From assembly GCF_026627445.1 (NCBI RefSeq), contig NZ_JAPNLJ010000055.1, positions 1 to 41,280 of the forward strand: 41,280 nucleotides of DNA. Reading direction: 5' to 3'. The stretch comes from Streptomyces sp. H27-H1. GTDB taxonomy: Bacteria > Actinomycetota > Actinomycetes > Streptomycetales > Streptomycetaceae. The first letter of the stretch is position 1, and the number at the start of each line of letters is the position of its first letter. A program made the position numbers and the translations under genes. Shown here in pieces: positions 5,498 to 13,340 of this stretch. The notes beneath the pieces are model-generated. The model worked only from the letters and a program-made list of their open reading frames with translations, had not been told where the DNA came from and searched no databases.

Positions 5498-8125
5498 TCA
5501 GCCCAGCTCGGCCACGAGGTCCCCGGCCGTCACCCGGGCAAAGGTCCCGGGTACTTCGGCGGGCCCCGGGAAGAGCCGGTAGGCCGTCCCCGAACCCCCT
5601 TCGGGAGCCACGGTCGCCGAGGTCAGTGCCAGGAACGCGCGCTTCCCGGCGGCCAGTTCGGCGGCCTCGGCATCGGTGTCCGCGTGCGGCCGGCGCTCCT
5701 CGGGCGGCTCCAGGGCGCGGATCCGGGCGGCGAAGGCGGCGGGCTCCTCGCCGGCCGCGGCCCGGTAGAGCCACAGCTCGTCGAGCTCCCCGGGCAGTGG
5801 CGCCCGCCACAGGACGGCCACTTCGCGGGTGCGGGCCGCCGCACGCCACACCGCGAGGTCCCACAGGGTCGTACGGGCGCCGGAGGCGAAGTGTGCGCAG
5901 ACGTCGCGGGCCGCGGCGGCCAGCTTGTGGCCGCCCGAGGAACCGACGCTCTGGAAGGTCTGCGAGGGGGGCAGGTGGATGTCCGCCCACAGGGCCCGGC
6001 GGGCATCCAGGTCCACCACCATCGGCAGGTGGGCCCGGGACTCGCCCGCCAGGTCGAAGCGCTGGCGCACGGTCCGCGGATCGTACGAGGCGTCGCGCGG
6101 CCCGTCCGCCGGCAGGGTCATGAACCCCGCGAAGGCGTCGGGCAGCTCGTCGAACGGCACGTTGTTGAAGCTGAACACCAGCGGGACGGCGTACGCGTCC
6201 CCGTGCCCGGCGAGCTTCGCCAGGTCCAGGTCCACGTACTCGGTGGCCCCGGCCGGCGCCGGCGCCGAGGTGAGGTCGCCGGAGTGCACGGCGGCTCCGG
6301 TCGGCCCGTGCCGCAGGCGCGTGTAGTCGCACCGCCCGGTGAACTGCCAGTCGGCGTCGAAGAAGGCCACGGACAGGTCGAGGTCGGTGCGCCGGCCCGT
6401 CGGCTCGGTCCAGTGCAGGAAGAGCCGCAGCACCTCGCCCGGGGGCAGGCTCTGCACGCTGCCCCGGGGGACGGCGACCAGGGACCGGGCGGAGTCGCGC
6501 TCGGCGAAGGGGACGGTCAGGTCGGCGAGCGCGGAGTCGAGCACCGCCAGGTCGTACGGCTGTCGCCCGGCCAGGCCGAACCGGCGCAGCACTTCGGCCT
6601 CCAGCAGCCCGACGACCGCCCGGACCAGGGGCGCGGGCAGCGGCGGCCGGTCCTCCGCCACCGACTGGGCGCGGGTGACCTCGCCGCGCGGGAAGAAGAC
6701 CCGGCGCGAGCCGGTCCGGTCCTCGGCGCGCACGCGCAGCGCCCCGAGCGCGGACAGCAGGGGGCCGGGGCCCACGCCGGGCAGCCCGCGCCGCAGCGCC
6801 CGGGTGAGCTGCGCCACCGGGAGGTCGCCGGTGTGCAGGCGCAGCAGGTGGTCGAGGCGGCGGACGAGTTCGCCCGGCCGCTGCCCGGCCAGCGCGGCGG
6901 CGGCTTCCGGGGCTCCGTCGGCGAGGGCCCGCTCCATGCGCCCGCCCCAGGGCGAGGGCCGGAGCCGGCTGCCGTCCGGGTCCACGCGCACGATGTCTCC
7001 GTGCGCGGCGGCGGTCTCCCGCAGGGCCGCGCCCAGGGGTCCGGTCAGCGGGGTGCCGCGCAGGACGGCGAAGGCGAGCGCGGCGCGCGGGTGGCGGGCG
7101 TGCTGTTCGAAGGGGTGCAGGGTCTCGGCGGCGCGCTTCCAGCCCGTGGGGTGCCGCAGCAGGTCCTCGACGAGGTGGGGGACGGGCAACGCGTCGAGCA
7201 CACCGAGCAGTTCGCGTCGCATCGACCGCCCGAGGGAGATGAAACGGGGCGGCAGCGGCCGCAGTCCCGGATCTCCTGCGGAGGCCACGGCGAGCAGCCG
7301 CAGCACATCGGTGGCGGTGGTCAGCTGCCCGGCGAGCAGGGGGCGTACGGAGTCCTGCGCCCGGGGGTCGGCCAGCAGGGTGGCCAGGACCAGCGTCTTG
7401 GTCTCCCGTACGGGGATCTCCGCGGGGAGCTCGCCGCGTGCGGCCGGGCTCAGAGGCAGCAGGGTGACCAGGTCCTCGCGGTCCTGCGGGGAGAGGGGGG
7501 TGGGCCGGGCGAGCAGCCCCGCCACGATCCGGGTCGCGTCGGCGGCGGGGTCGGCGCCGTGGCGCAGCAGCCGGAGCGGGCCCGGGTGGGCGGGCTTGGC
7601 CGCGCCGACGGCCCGTACGGGGCGCAGGAACGGATCGGCGGGGTCGATCCGCCGGTGGCACAGCGGGCAGGCCGAGTAGTCGGCGCCGTCCCAGCAGAGC
7701 CGGCAGATCAGGTGGGCGCAGGGGGACACCGGGAAGACGGTGCGCTGCTCGCCGCAGAGCACGCACGGGTGGTCCGCCTGCTGGAGGAGGTGTGCGAAGA
7801 CCCGGTCCACGTAGAGGCGTTCGGTGTCGCGCGGCGCGATCACCGGTATCGCCGGGAAGTGCCCGAAGAGCGGGGTGTGCGTGCGGTCCGCGCCGAGCAG
7901 GCCGTCGACCAGGGCGACGAGGCGGCGGTGCGCCGCGGCCAGCTCCTCGAAGGGGAGCGAGGCCAGAGCCGCGTAGAGCTCGGGGCGCAGGGTGTGGCCG
8001 CGTCCCAGGAGTTCGGCTTCGAGCCTGCGCAGGGCGGGCCCGGGGGCCGTGTCGGTCGGCGAGGCTGCCGGGCCGACGTGGAAGGTCTGGAGTCGACGCA
8101 GCAGTACGGACTCGACAGTGGCTAT
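5498..8125 (-). CDS. MXAN_6230/SCO0854-type protein: RING finger plus TerD-like domain, apparent ATA start
   Basis: About 875 residues. A C3HC4-type RING lies at residues 121-156 (Cys121, Cys124, Cys136, His138, Cys141, Cys144, Cys153, Cys156), followed by a long Leu/Arg/Ala-rich helical region. At about residues 575-720 there is a TerD-like beta-sandwich (TDLDLSVAFFDADWQ, AAVHSGDLT, EYVDLDLAKL, FSFNNVPFDELPDAF). The first canonical start in frame is a GTG at 7843, but coding sequence continues without a stop for 94 more codons (TVESVLLRRLQTFHV...). It ends at an ATA codon eight bases after a strong GGAGGG. I therefore place the start at ATA, where homologues would be expected to begin Met-Ala-Thr-Val-Glu. 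TerD and RING domains suggest a stress or defence-associated signalling role; no function is proven. Confidence 0.8.
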   Translation of the reverse strand: MATVESVLLRRLQTFHVGPAASPTDTAPGPALRRLEAELLGRGHTLRPELYAALASLPFEELAAAHRRLVALVDGLLGADRTHTPLFGHFPAIPVIAPRDTERLYVDRVFAHLLQQADHPCVLCGEQRTVFPVSPCAHLICRLCWDGADYSACPLCHRRIDPADPFLRPVRAVGAAKPAHPGPLRLLRHGADPAADATRIVAGLLARPTPLSPQDREDLVTLLPLSPAARGELPAEIPVRETKTLVLATLLADPRAQDSVRPLLAGQLTTATDVLRLLAVASAGDPGLRPLPPRFISLGRSMRRELLGVLDALPVPHLVEDLLRHPTGWKRAAETLHPFEQHARHPRAALAFAVLRGTPLTGPLGAALRETAAAHGDIVRVDPDGSRLRPSPWGGRMERALADGAPEAAAALAGQRPGELVRRLDHLLRLHTGDLPVAQLTRALRRGLPGVGPGPLLSALGALRVRAEDRTGSRRVFFPRGEVTRAQSVAEDRPPLPAPLVRAVVGLLEAEVLRRFGLAGRQPYDLAVLDSALADLTVPFAERDSARSLVAVPRGSVQSLPPGEVLRLFLHWTEPTGRRTDLDLSVAFFDADWQFTGRCDYTRLRHGPTGAAVHSGDLTSAPAPAGATEYVDLDLAKLAGHGDAYAVPLVFSFNNVPFDELPDAFAGFMTLPADGPRDASYDPRTVRQRFDLAGESRAHLPMVVDLDARRALWADIHLPPSQTFQSVGSSGGHKLAAAARDVCAHFASGARTTLWDLAVWRAAARTREVAVLWRAPLPGELDELWLYRAAAGEEPAAFAARIRALEPPEERRPHADTDAEAAELAAGKRAFLALTSATVAPEGGSGTAYRLFPGPAEVPGTFARVTAGDLVAELG

Positions 8126-8269
8126 GGGTGTTTCCCTCCGCGAACGTGAAGAACGGGGGCGGAGAGTGGGCGCGCGGGGTCTTTGCAGGAAGGTGAGAAG
8201 GATGCGCGCCGGGGAGCCGCCCCCGTGTCCACCGATTCCATCACGGGGCGGCGCAGGTCCGCAAAGGAA

Positions 8270-8893
8270 TTATCCGGTCGGCGTCAGCAGGGCTTTCACC
8301 AGGGCTCGTACGGACAGCTGGAACAGCCGTTCCGGATCCACCGGCCGGGCCAGCGCGCGGGCCAGTGGCGGGTCGTGCAGGGCGTCGGCCGGGTCCCACA
8401 GGTCGCCCTCGGCGGGGGACTGGGCGGGGGAGCGTTCGCGATTGCGCTCGAGCAGGACGAAGCCGATGATCTGGAACTGGATCGCGCGCACCGCGTCGGC
8501 GGCCCGGGCCCCGCGCAGGCCGGCCGCGTGCACCTCGTGGACCAGGGCCTGCTGGGCGGGCAGGAACATCCGGTCGGTGAGGCCGCGCTCGTGGACCATC
8601 GCGATCAGGTGCGGGCGCTCGCGCAGCTCGCGGCGCAGCGTCCGGGCGACCGAGAGGATGCGGTCACCGGGGTTGCGGCCGACCGGCCGGATGGCGCCCA
8701 TCTCCTCCACGGTCCGCTCCACGAGGGCGTCGAGCAGCGATTCGCGGTTGCCGACGTGCCAGTAGATGGAGGTCACCGCGGTGCCCAGCTCGGCGGCGAG
8801 CTTGCGCATGGTGAGGGAGGCCGGACCGTGCTGTTTGACCAGGGACGCGGCGGCGTCCAGCACCTCCGCGCGAGTCAGCGTGGTTCTGGTCAT
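8270..8893 (-). CDS. TetR/AcrR family transcriptional regulator
   Basis: A 207-residue TetR-type repressor. The N-terminal helix-turn-helix runs from TLTRAEVLDAAASLVKQHGPASLTMRKLAAELGTAVTSIYWHVGNRESLLDAL (residues 5-57). The remainder is the helical ligand-binding and dimerisation domain (DUF-like TetR_C). It is divergent from the acetoacetate-decarboxylase-like operon across 125 bp that contain two short perfect palindromes, the expected arrangement for a local repressor. The ligand is unknown and is probably an intermediate of the adjacent pathway. The start ATG follows an AGAAAGCTGGA-like stretch. Confidence 0.92.
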   Translation of the reverse strand: MTRTTLTRAEVLDAAASLVKQHGPASLTMRKLAAELGTAVTSIYWHVGNRESLLDALVERTVEEMGAIRPVGRNPGDRILSVARTLRRELRERPHLIAMVHERGLTDRMFLPAQQALVHEVHAAGLRGARAADAVRAIQFQIIGFVLLERNRERSPAQSPAEGDLWDPADALHDPPLARALARPVDPERLFQLSVRALVKALLTPTG

Positions 8894-8938
8894 CGTGTCC
8901 GTCCAGCTTTCTGTCGATCCGTCAGATCAGGTACGTGC

Positions 8939-8954
8939 AAGGGTCTTTACCCTT
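8939..8954. promoter_or_regulatory. Perfect palindrome AAGGGT-CTTT-ACCCTT in the TetR/ADC divergent region
   Basis: Two 6-bp arms separated by 4 bases between the divergent TetR and decarboxylase-like genes. It could be a second operator or part of the TetR promoter region. Its role is inferred from position only. Confidence 0.4.
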
Positions 8955-8966
8955 CATCGGTGGCGG

Positions 8967-8981
8967 TGTAACTGTGTTACA
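8967..8981. promoter_or_regulatory. Candidate TetR operator TGTAAC-TGT-GTTACA
   Basis: A perfect inverted repeat with 6-bp arms and a 3-bp centre, 38 bp before the ATG of the decarboxylase-like gene and 73 bp from the TetR start. The TNNAAC...GTTNNA form is typical of TetR-family operators. It is the best candidate for autoregulation and operon control. Confidence 0.6.
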
Positions 8982-9018
8982 GAACCGACTGCGTCCCAGA
9001 CGAAGGATGGTGCGATAG

Positions 9019-9816
9019 ATGGCACGCGTACGGTACGGAGCGCGGACCGAGGCCGAGATCGCCGCGTCGCGCGAGAAGAGTTCCAAGCTCCCCGACATCT
9101 GGTCCACCGGTGTGGTGGCCGTCTGGGAGACCGACCCGGACGTGGTGGCGGCGGTCCTGCCGCCACCGCTGAAGCCCGCGGAGCGGCCCCTGGTGCGGGC
9201 CAACATCAGCAAGGTGGAGCTGACCGGCTACCCGCTCGGCGCCGGCTCGGTGGCCGTCGCCGCCCAGCACGGCGGGGTCGAGGGCTGGTACCCGCTGGTC
9301 ATGCCGATGAGCATGGAGCGCGCCCTGATCGGAGGCCGCGAGGTCTTCGGCGAGCCGAAGAAGCTCGGCGAGATCACCGTCGAGCGCGAGGGCATGGTCG
9401 TACGGGCCTCCCTCGCCCGGCACGGGATCGCCTTCGTGGAGGTGCGCGGGGCGGTGGACCGCGAACTGCCGCTGCCCGAGCCCACGACGAAGACCGACTT
9501 CTACTTCAAGTTCCTCCCCGCGGTGGACGGTTCGGGCTTCGACGCCGATCCGGTACTGGTCCACTGCACCCGCAACGAAAAGGTTCGCAAGCTGGAGCAC
9601 ATCACCGGCGACGTGGTGCTCCGGGAGTCGATGTTCGACCCCATCGCGGATCTCCCCGTACGCCGCCTCGTCGAACTCACCATCGGCGAGAAGACCACCG
9701 ACCAGAAGGGCAGGGTCGTCGAGCGGGTCAGCGCGCAGGCCCTGCTCCCGTACATCCACCAGCGCTACGACGACCCGATGCAGATCCTCGACGGGCCGCC
9801 CGAGGGGAGCGTCTGA
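9019..9816 (+). CDS. Acetoacetate decarboxylase (ADC) family protein
   Basis: A 265-residue protein of the ADC fold. The segment MSMERALIGGREVFGEPKKLGEI (about residues 97-119) matches the active-site region of acetoacetate decarboxylase, whose adjacent Lys pair (here Lys114-Lys115) supplies the Schiff-base lysine. Other conserved family segments are LVRANISKVELTGYPLG and EGWYPLVMPM. Classical ADC makes acetone and CO2 from acetoacetate. Many actinobacterial members are of unknown substrate and may be aldolases or dehydratases, so the exact reaction is not claimed. It heads an operon in which its TGA overlaps the next ATG. Regulation by the divergent TetR is inferred. Confidence 0.88.
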   Translation: MARVRYGARTEAEIAASREKSSKLPDIWSTGVVAVWETDPDVVAAVLPPPLKPAERPLVRANISKVELTGYPLGAGSVAVAAQHGGVEGWYPLVMPMSMERALIGGREVFGEPKKLGEITVEREGMVVRASLARHGIAFVEVRGAVDRELPLPEPTTKTDFYFKFLPAVDGSGFDADPVLVHCTRNEKVRKLEHITGDVVLRESMFDPIADLPVRRLVELTIGEKTTDQKGRVVERVSAQALLPYIHQRYDDPMQILDGPPEGSV

Positions 9817-10700
9817 TGCGACTGGAACCGGGACAGGTGGCCGTGGTCACCGGAGCCGCGAGCGGCATCGGCCTCGCGATGGCCCGCCGCTTCGCCGCCG
9901 AGGGACTGAAAGTGGTCCTCGCGGACGTGGAGGAGGGCGCCCTGCGCAAGGCCGCCGACGAACTGGCCGCGGACGGCGCCGAGGTGCTCGCCAAAATCGT
10001 CGACGTCAGCGACCGCGACTCCGTGATCTCCCTCGCGGACGCCGCGTTCGAGACCTTCGGCGCCGTGCACGTGCTCTGCAACAACGCGGGCGTCGGCTCC
10101 GGAGCCGAGGGCCGCATGTGGGAGCACGAGCCCAACGACTGGAAATGGGCCTTCTCCGTCAACGTGTGGGGCGTCTTCCACGGCATCCAGGCCTTCGTCC
10201 CCCGCATGATCGCGGCCGGTGGCCCCGGCCACGTCGTCAACACCTCCTCCGGTGACGGCGGCATCGCCCCGCTGCCCACCGCCTCGGTATACGCGGTCAC
10301 CAAGGCGGCGGTGGTCACCATGACCGAGTCGCTCTACGCCCACCTCAAGGCGGAGGACACGCAGATCGGCGCCTCCGTGCTCTTCCCCGGACCGCACATG
10401 CTGCGCACCGGCCTGTGGGAGTCGCACCGCAACCGGCCCGAGCGGTTCGCGAAGGAACGCCCGCGCAAGAGCCCGTACCGCAGCCTCGACCAGTACGAGT
10501 CCGCCATGAAGCAGGCCGGCCACGAAGTGAACTTCACCCCGGTCGAGGACGTCGCGGACCACGTCGTGGACGGGATCCGCGCCGACCGCTTCTGGATGCT
10601 GCCCGAGAGCGAGCACAGCGACCGGCAGATCCGCGCCCGGTCGCAGTCGATGCTCGACCGCGCCAACCCCGCCTACCTGGAAAGCTTCATCCTTGACTGA
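9816..10700 (+). CDS. SDR-family NAD(P)-dependent oxidoreductase
   Basis: A 294-residue classical SDR with TGAASGIG (about residues 12-19), an acidic cofactor-selecting residue after strand 2 (VVLADVEE, suggesting NAD preference), NNAGVG, and the catalytic Ser in NTSSGDGG and Tyr/Lys in VYAVTK. The C-terminal extension (RFWMLPESEHSDRQIRARSQ) is common in actinobacterial SDRs acting on hydrophobic alcohols. The start overlaps the stop of the ADC-like gene (TGATG), so the two are translationally coupled. The amidohydrolase gene follows after 10 bp. It probably oxidises or reduces an intermediate of the same pathway. Confidence 0.9.
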   Translation: MRLEPGQVAVVTGAASGIGLAMARRFAAEGLKVVLADVEEGALRKAADELAADGAEVLAKIVDVSDRDSVISLADAAFETFGAVHVLCNNAGVGSGAEGRMWEHEPNDWKWAFSVNVWGVFHGIQAFVPRMIAAGGPGHVVNTSSGDGGIAPLPTASVYAVTKAAVVTMTESLYAHLKAEDTQIGASVLFPGPHMLRTGLWESHRNRPERFAKERPRKSPYRSLDQYESAMKQAGHEVNFTPVEDVADHVVDGIRADRFWMLPESEHSDRQIRARSQSMLDRANPAYLESFILD

Positions 10701-10710
10701 GGGTGCCCAC

Positions 10711-12006
10711 ATGAACGCCGAGAGCGCGCACGAAGACCCGTACCTGATCATCTCCTCCGACTGTCATGCGGGACTGCCCACCGAGCAGTACCGCCCCTAC
10801 CTGGACAGCGCGTTCCACCCGCAGTTCGACGAGTTCCTCGGCCAGCGCGACGCCCGCCGCGCCGAGGCCACCCGGCTCGGAGTCCGCAACGAGGCCTTCG
10901 CCGAGAAGTGGTTCCACGACCACGAGGAAGGCCTCAAGGGCGGCTGGGACGTCGGGCAGCGGCTGAAGGAACTCGACGGCGACGGAGTGGCCGCCGAAGT
11001 CGTCTTCCCCGACGCCGACGCCGTGGACAGCCAGACCGCCGCCCCCTTCGGGGTGGGCCTCGGCCTCTCCGGGGACCAGGACCCCGAGCTCGGCATGGCC
11101 GGCGCCCAGGCGCACAACCGCTGGCTGGCCGAGTTCGTCTCCCAGAACCCAGAGCGGCACTGCGGGGTCGCCCTGCTGCCCATCACCGGCGAACCGGACA
11201 AGGTCGTCGCCGAGATCCACCGGGCCAAGGAGTCCGGGCTCGGGGCCCTGATGATCCCGGCCATGTGGGTGGACAAGGCCCCCTACCACGACCGCCGTTA
11301 CGACCCTGTGTGGGCGGCGGCGGCCGAGACGCAGATGCCGATCGTCACCCACTCGGGGTCCTCACCGCGCCACGAGTACGGGGACCACCTGGGCATCTTC
11401 GTCTCCGAGGTCACCTGGTGGCCGGCCCGCCCCCTGTGGTTCCTGCTCTGGTCCGGTGTCTTCGAGCGGCACCCGGGGCTGAAGTTCGGCGTCGCCGAGT
11501 CGGGCTGCTGGTGGCTGCCGAACCAGCTCTGGTTCATGGACCGGCTCTACCTCGGCGCCCACGGCGGCAAGAAGCTCTCGCCGTTCGAGGAGCTGAAGCG
11601 GCCGCCGAGCGAGTACCTGGACCGCCAGGTGTTCATCTGCGCCACCAACACCAAGCGGCGCGAGCTCGCCCAGCGCTACGAGATCGGCGTGGACAACATC
11701 CTGTGGGGCTCGGACTTCCCGCACCCCGAGGGGACCTGGCCGAACACCCGCAACTGGCTGAAGAACACCTTCCACGACATCCCCGTAGAGGAGACCCGCC
11801 GGATGCTGGGCCTGGCCGCGGCGGACGTCTTCGGCTTCGACACCGAGAAGCTGGCGCCGCTCGCCCGCCGCATCGGGCCCACCCCTGCCGAGCTGGGCCA
11901 GAGCGCGGACCAGGCGGCCGTCGAAGCCTCCTGGGCGCGCTCGCGCGACGTGGGCCGGCACTGGCTGACCGACAACGACTTCCCGGTGCTGGGGGTGAAC
12001 CCGTGA
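10711..12006 (+). CDS. Amidohydrolase-2 family metal-dependent hydrolase or decarboxylase (first of pair)
   Basis: A 431-residue TIM-barrel protein of the amidohydrolase_2 (ACMSD-like) family. The first-strand metal motif is SSDCHAG (Asp17, His19). Later conserved elements are EVVFPD, GAQAHNRWLAEF, the strand-5 His in PIVTHSGSS, and the strand-8 Asp block ILWGSDFPHPEG. Members are Zn- or Mn-dependent hydrolases or non-oxidative decarboxylases of aromatic or carboxylated substrates. The ATG is preferred over an upstream in-frame TTG because GAGGG lies at the right distance. It overlaps the next gene by 4 bp (GTGA). Substrate unknown. Confidence 0.88.
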   Translation: MNAESAHEDPYLIISSDCHAGLPTEQYRPYLDSAFHPQFDEFLGQRDARRAEATRLGVRNEAFAEKWFHDHEEGLKGGWDVGQRLKELDGDGVAAEVVFPDADAVDSQTAAPFGVGLGLSGDQDPELGMAGAQAHNRWLAEFVSQNPERHCGVALLPITGEPDKVVAEIHRAKESGLGALMIPAMWVDKAPYHDRRYDPVWAAAAETQMPIVTHSGSSPRHEYGDHLGIFVSEVTWWPARPLWFLLWSGVFERHPGLKFGVAESGCWWLPNQLWFMDRLYLGAHGGKKLSPFEELKRPPSEYLDRQVFICATNTKRRELAQRYEIGVDNILWGSDFPHPEGTWPNTRNWLKNTFHDIPVEETRRMLGLAAADVFGFDTEKLAPLARRIGPTPAELGQSADQAAVEASWARSRDVGRHWLTDNDFPVLGVNP

Positions 12007-13229
12007 CCGGGGCCCCGGACCGGTACACGGTCATCTCGGCCGACTGCCACGCGGGCGGCGACCTGCTGGACTACAGGCCGTACCTGGAGAAGCGCTACCA
12101 CGAGGAGTTCGACGCCTGGGCCGCCACCTACGTCAACCCCTACGAGGACCTCCTCGCGGACACGGCGGACCGCAACTGGAACTCAGCTCGGCGCCTCGCC
12201 GAACTCGAAGCCGACGGGATCGTCGCGGAGGTCCTCTTCCCGAACACCATCCCGCCGTTCTTCCCCAAGGCCTCGCTGATGGCCCAGCCCCCGACGGCGG
12301 CCGAGTACGAGATGCGCTGGGCCGGGCTCCAGGCCCACAACCGGTGGCTGGCGGACTTCTGCGCGGACGCGCCGGGCCGCCGGGCGGGCGTCGTGCAGAT
12401 CCTGCTCAACGACGTGGACGCGGCGGTCAAGGAGATCCGCCGCACCCGCAAGGCGGGCCTGACGGGCGGCGTCCTGCTGCCCGGCGTTCCGCCCGGCTCC
12501 ACCGTGCCCGAGCTCTACTCGCAGGTCTACGACCCGATCTGGGCGGTCTGCGACGAGCTGGACGTGCCGGTCAACCATCACGGGGGCTCGGCCTCGCCGC
12601 CGCTGGGCGACGAGCCGGCGGCGCGGGCCGTCTTCATGGTGGAGACCACCTGGTTCTCCCACCGGGCCCTGTGGCACCTCATCTTCGGCGGGGCCTTCCG
12701 CCGCAACCCCGGGCTGAAACTGGTCCTGACGGAGCAGGGATCCGGCTGGATCCCCGGCGTGATCGAGATGCTGGACTACTACCACGGCCGCCTGGTGGCG
12801 GCCTCGGCCACCGCCGAGGCCAAGTTCGGGGCGGGACTGGCGGAGTCCATGGGCAAGGGCCCCAGCGAGGTCTGGCGGGACAACTGCTTCGTGGGAGCGA
12901 GCTTCATGCGCCCCCACGAGGTCCCGCTGCGGGACCGCATCGGCCTCGACAAGATCATGTGGGGCAGCGACTACCCCCACGACGAGGGCACCACGCCCTT
13001 CTCCCGCGAGGGCCTGCGCATCGCTTACGCGGGCCTGCCGCGCGAGGAGGTCGCCGCCATGGTCGGCGGCAATGCCGCCCGGGTGTACGGCTTCGACCTC
13101 GCCCTCCTCGACGCGGTGGCCGCCAAGCACGGCCCCCTCGTCTCGGAGGTCGCGGAGCCACTGACGGAGGTCCCGGCGGCCGCCACCAGCCCGGCCTTCG
13201 CCCGGGGCGGATCGGTCCGGGTCTGGTGA
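12003..13229 (+). CDS. Amidohydrolase-2 family protein (second of pair)
   Basis: A 408-residue paralogue of the preceding protein, with the same landmarks: ISADCHAGGDLLDYRPYL, VAEVLFPNT, GLQAHNRWLADF, the strand-5 His region (VPVNHHGGSASP) and IMWGSDYPHDEG. The shared N-terminal pattern DCHAG...YRPYL suggests a tandem duplication or a hetero-oligomeric pair. It starts with GTG overlapping the upstream TGA and ends the operon before a convergent NACHT gene. It differs from its neighbour in the loop after strand 3, so different substrates or obligate pairing are both possible. Confidence 0.88.
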   Translation: MTGAPDRYTVISADCHAGGDLLDYRPYLEKRYHEEFDAWAATYVNPYEDLLADTADRNWNSARRLAELEADGIVAEVLFPNTIPPFFPKASLMAQPPTAAEYEMRWAGLQAHNRWLADFCADAPGRRAGVVQILLNDVDAAVKEIRRTRKAGLTGGVLLPGVPPGSTVPELYSQVYDPIWAVCDELDVPVNHHGGSASPPLGDEPAARAVFMVETTWFSHRALWHLIFGGAFRRNPGLKLVLTEQGSGWIPGVIEMLDYYHGRLVAASATAEAKFGAGLAESMGKGPSEVWRDNCFVGASFMRPHEVPLRDRIGLDKIMWGSDYPHDEGTTPFSREGLRIAYAGLPREEVAAMVGGNAARVYGFDLALLDAVAAKHGPLVSEVAEPLTEVPAAATSPAFARGGSVRVW

Positions 13230-13293
13230 CGGGGAGCGCGCGAACGCCCCGTAGCCCTGGCGCCCGTAGCCCCGCGGCCGCCTGACCCGGCGC

Positions 13294-13340
13294 TCCCGCC
13301 GGAGCGGCTCAGTCCCTGCGGACGAGCCGCTCCGGCGGGA
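13294..13340. terminator. Bidirectional terminator hairpin, 17-bp perfect stem
   Basis: Arms 13294-13310 and 13324-13340 are perfectly complementary, with a 13-base loop. The hairpin lies between the convergent amidohydrolase and NACHT genes. Its right arm encodes the last residues of the NACHT protein, and the NACHT stop codon straddles the left arm and loop. There is no U-tract, as usual in Streptomyces. Confidence 0.7.

Noticed and set aside
5439..7766. Upstream extension of the exonuclease frame to about 1100 residues
   Set aside because: The extension is Arg/Pro/Ala low-complexity sequence in a shifted frame of the RING-TerD gene; the exonuclease homology begins just after 5438.
5387..8149. 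A 920-codon plus-strand frame antisense to the RING-TerD gene
   Set aside because: Composition is Gly/Arg/Gln/Val with no motif; the opposite strand carries the RING and TerD-like domains.
8766..9815. N-terminal extension of the second SDR through the ADC-like gene
   Set aside because: It is an out-of-frame reading of the ADC-like gene; the SDR starts at the ATG overlapping the ADC stop.
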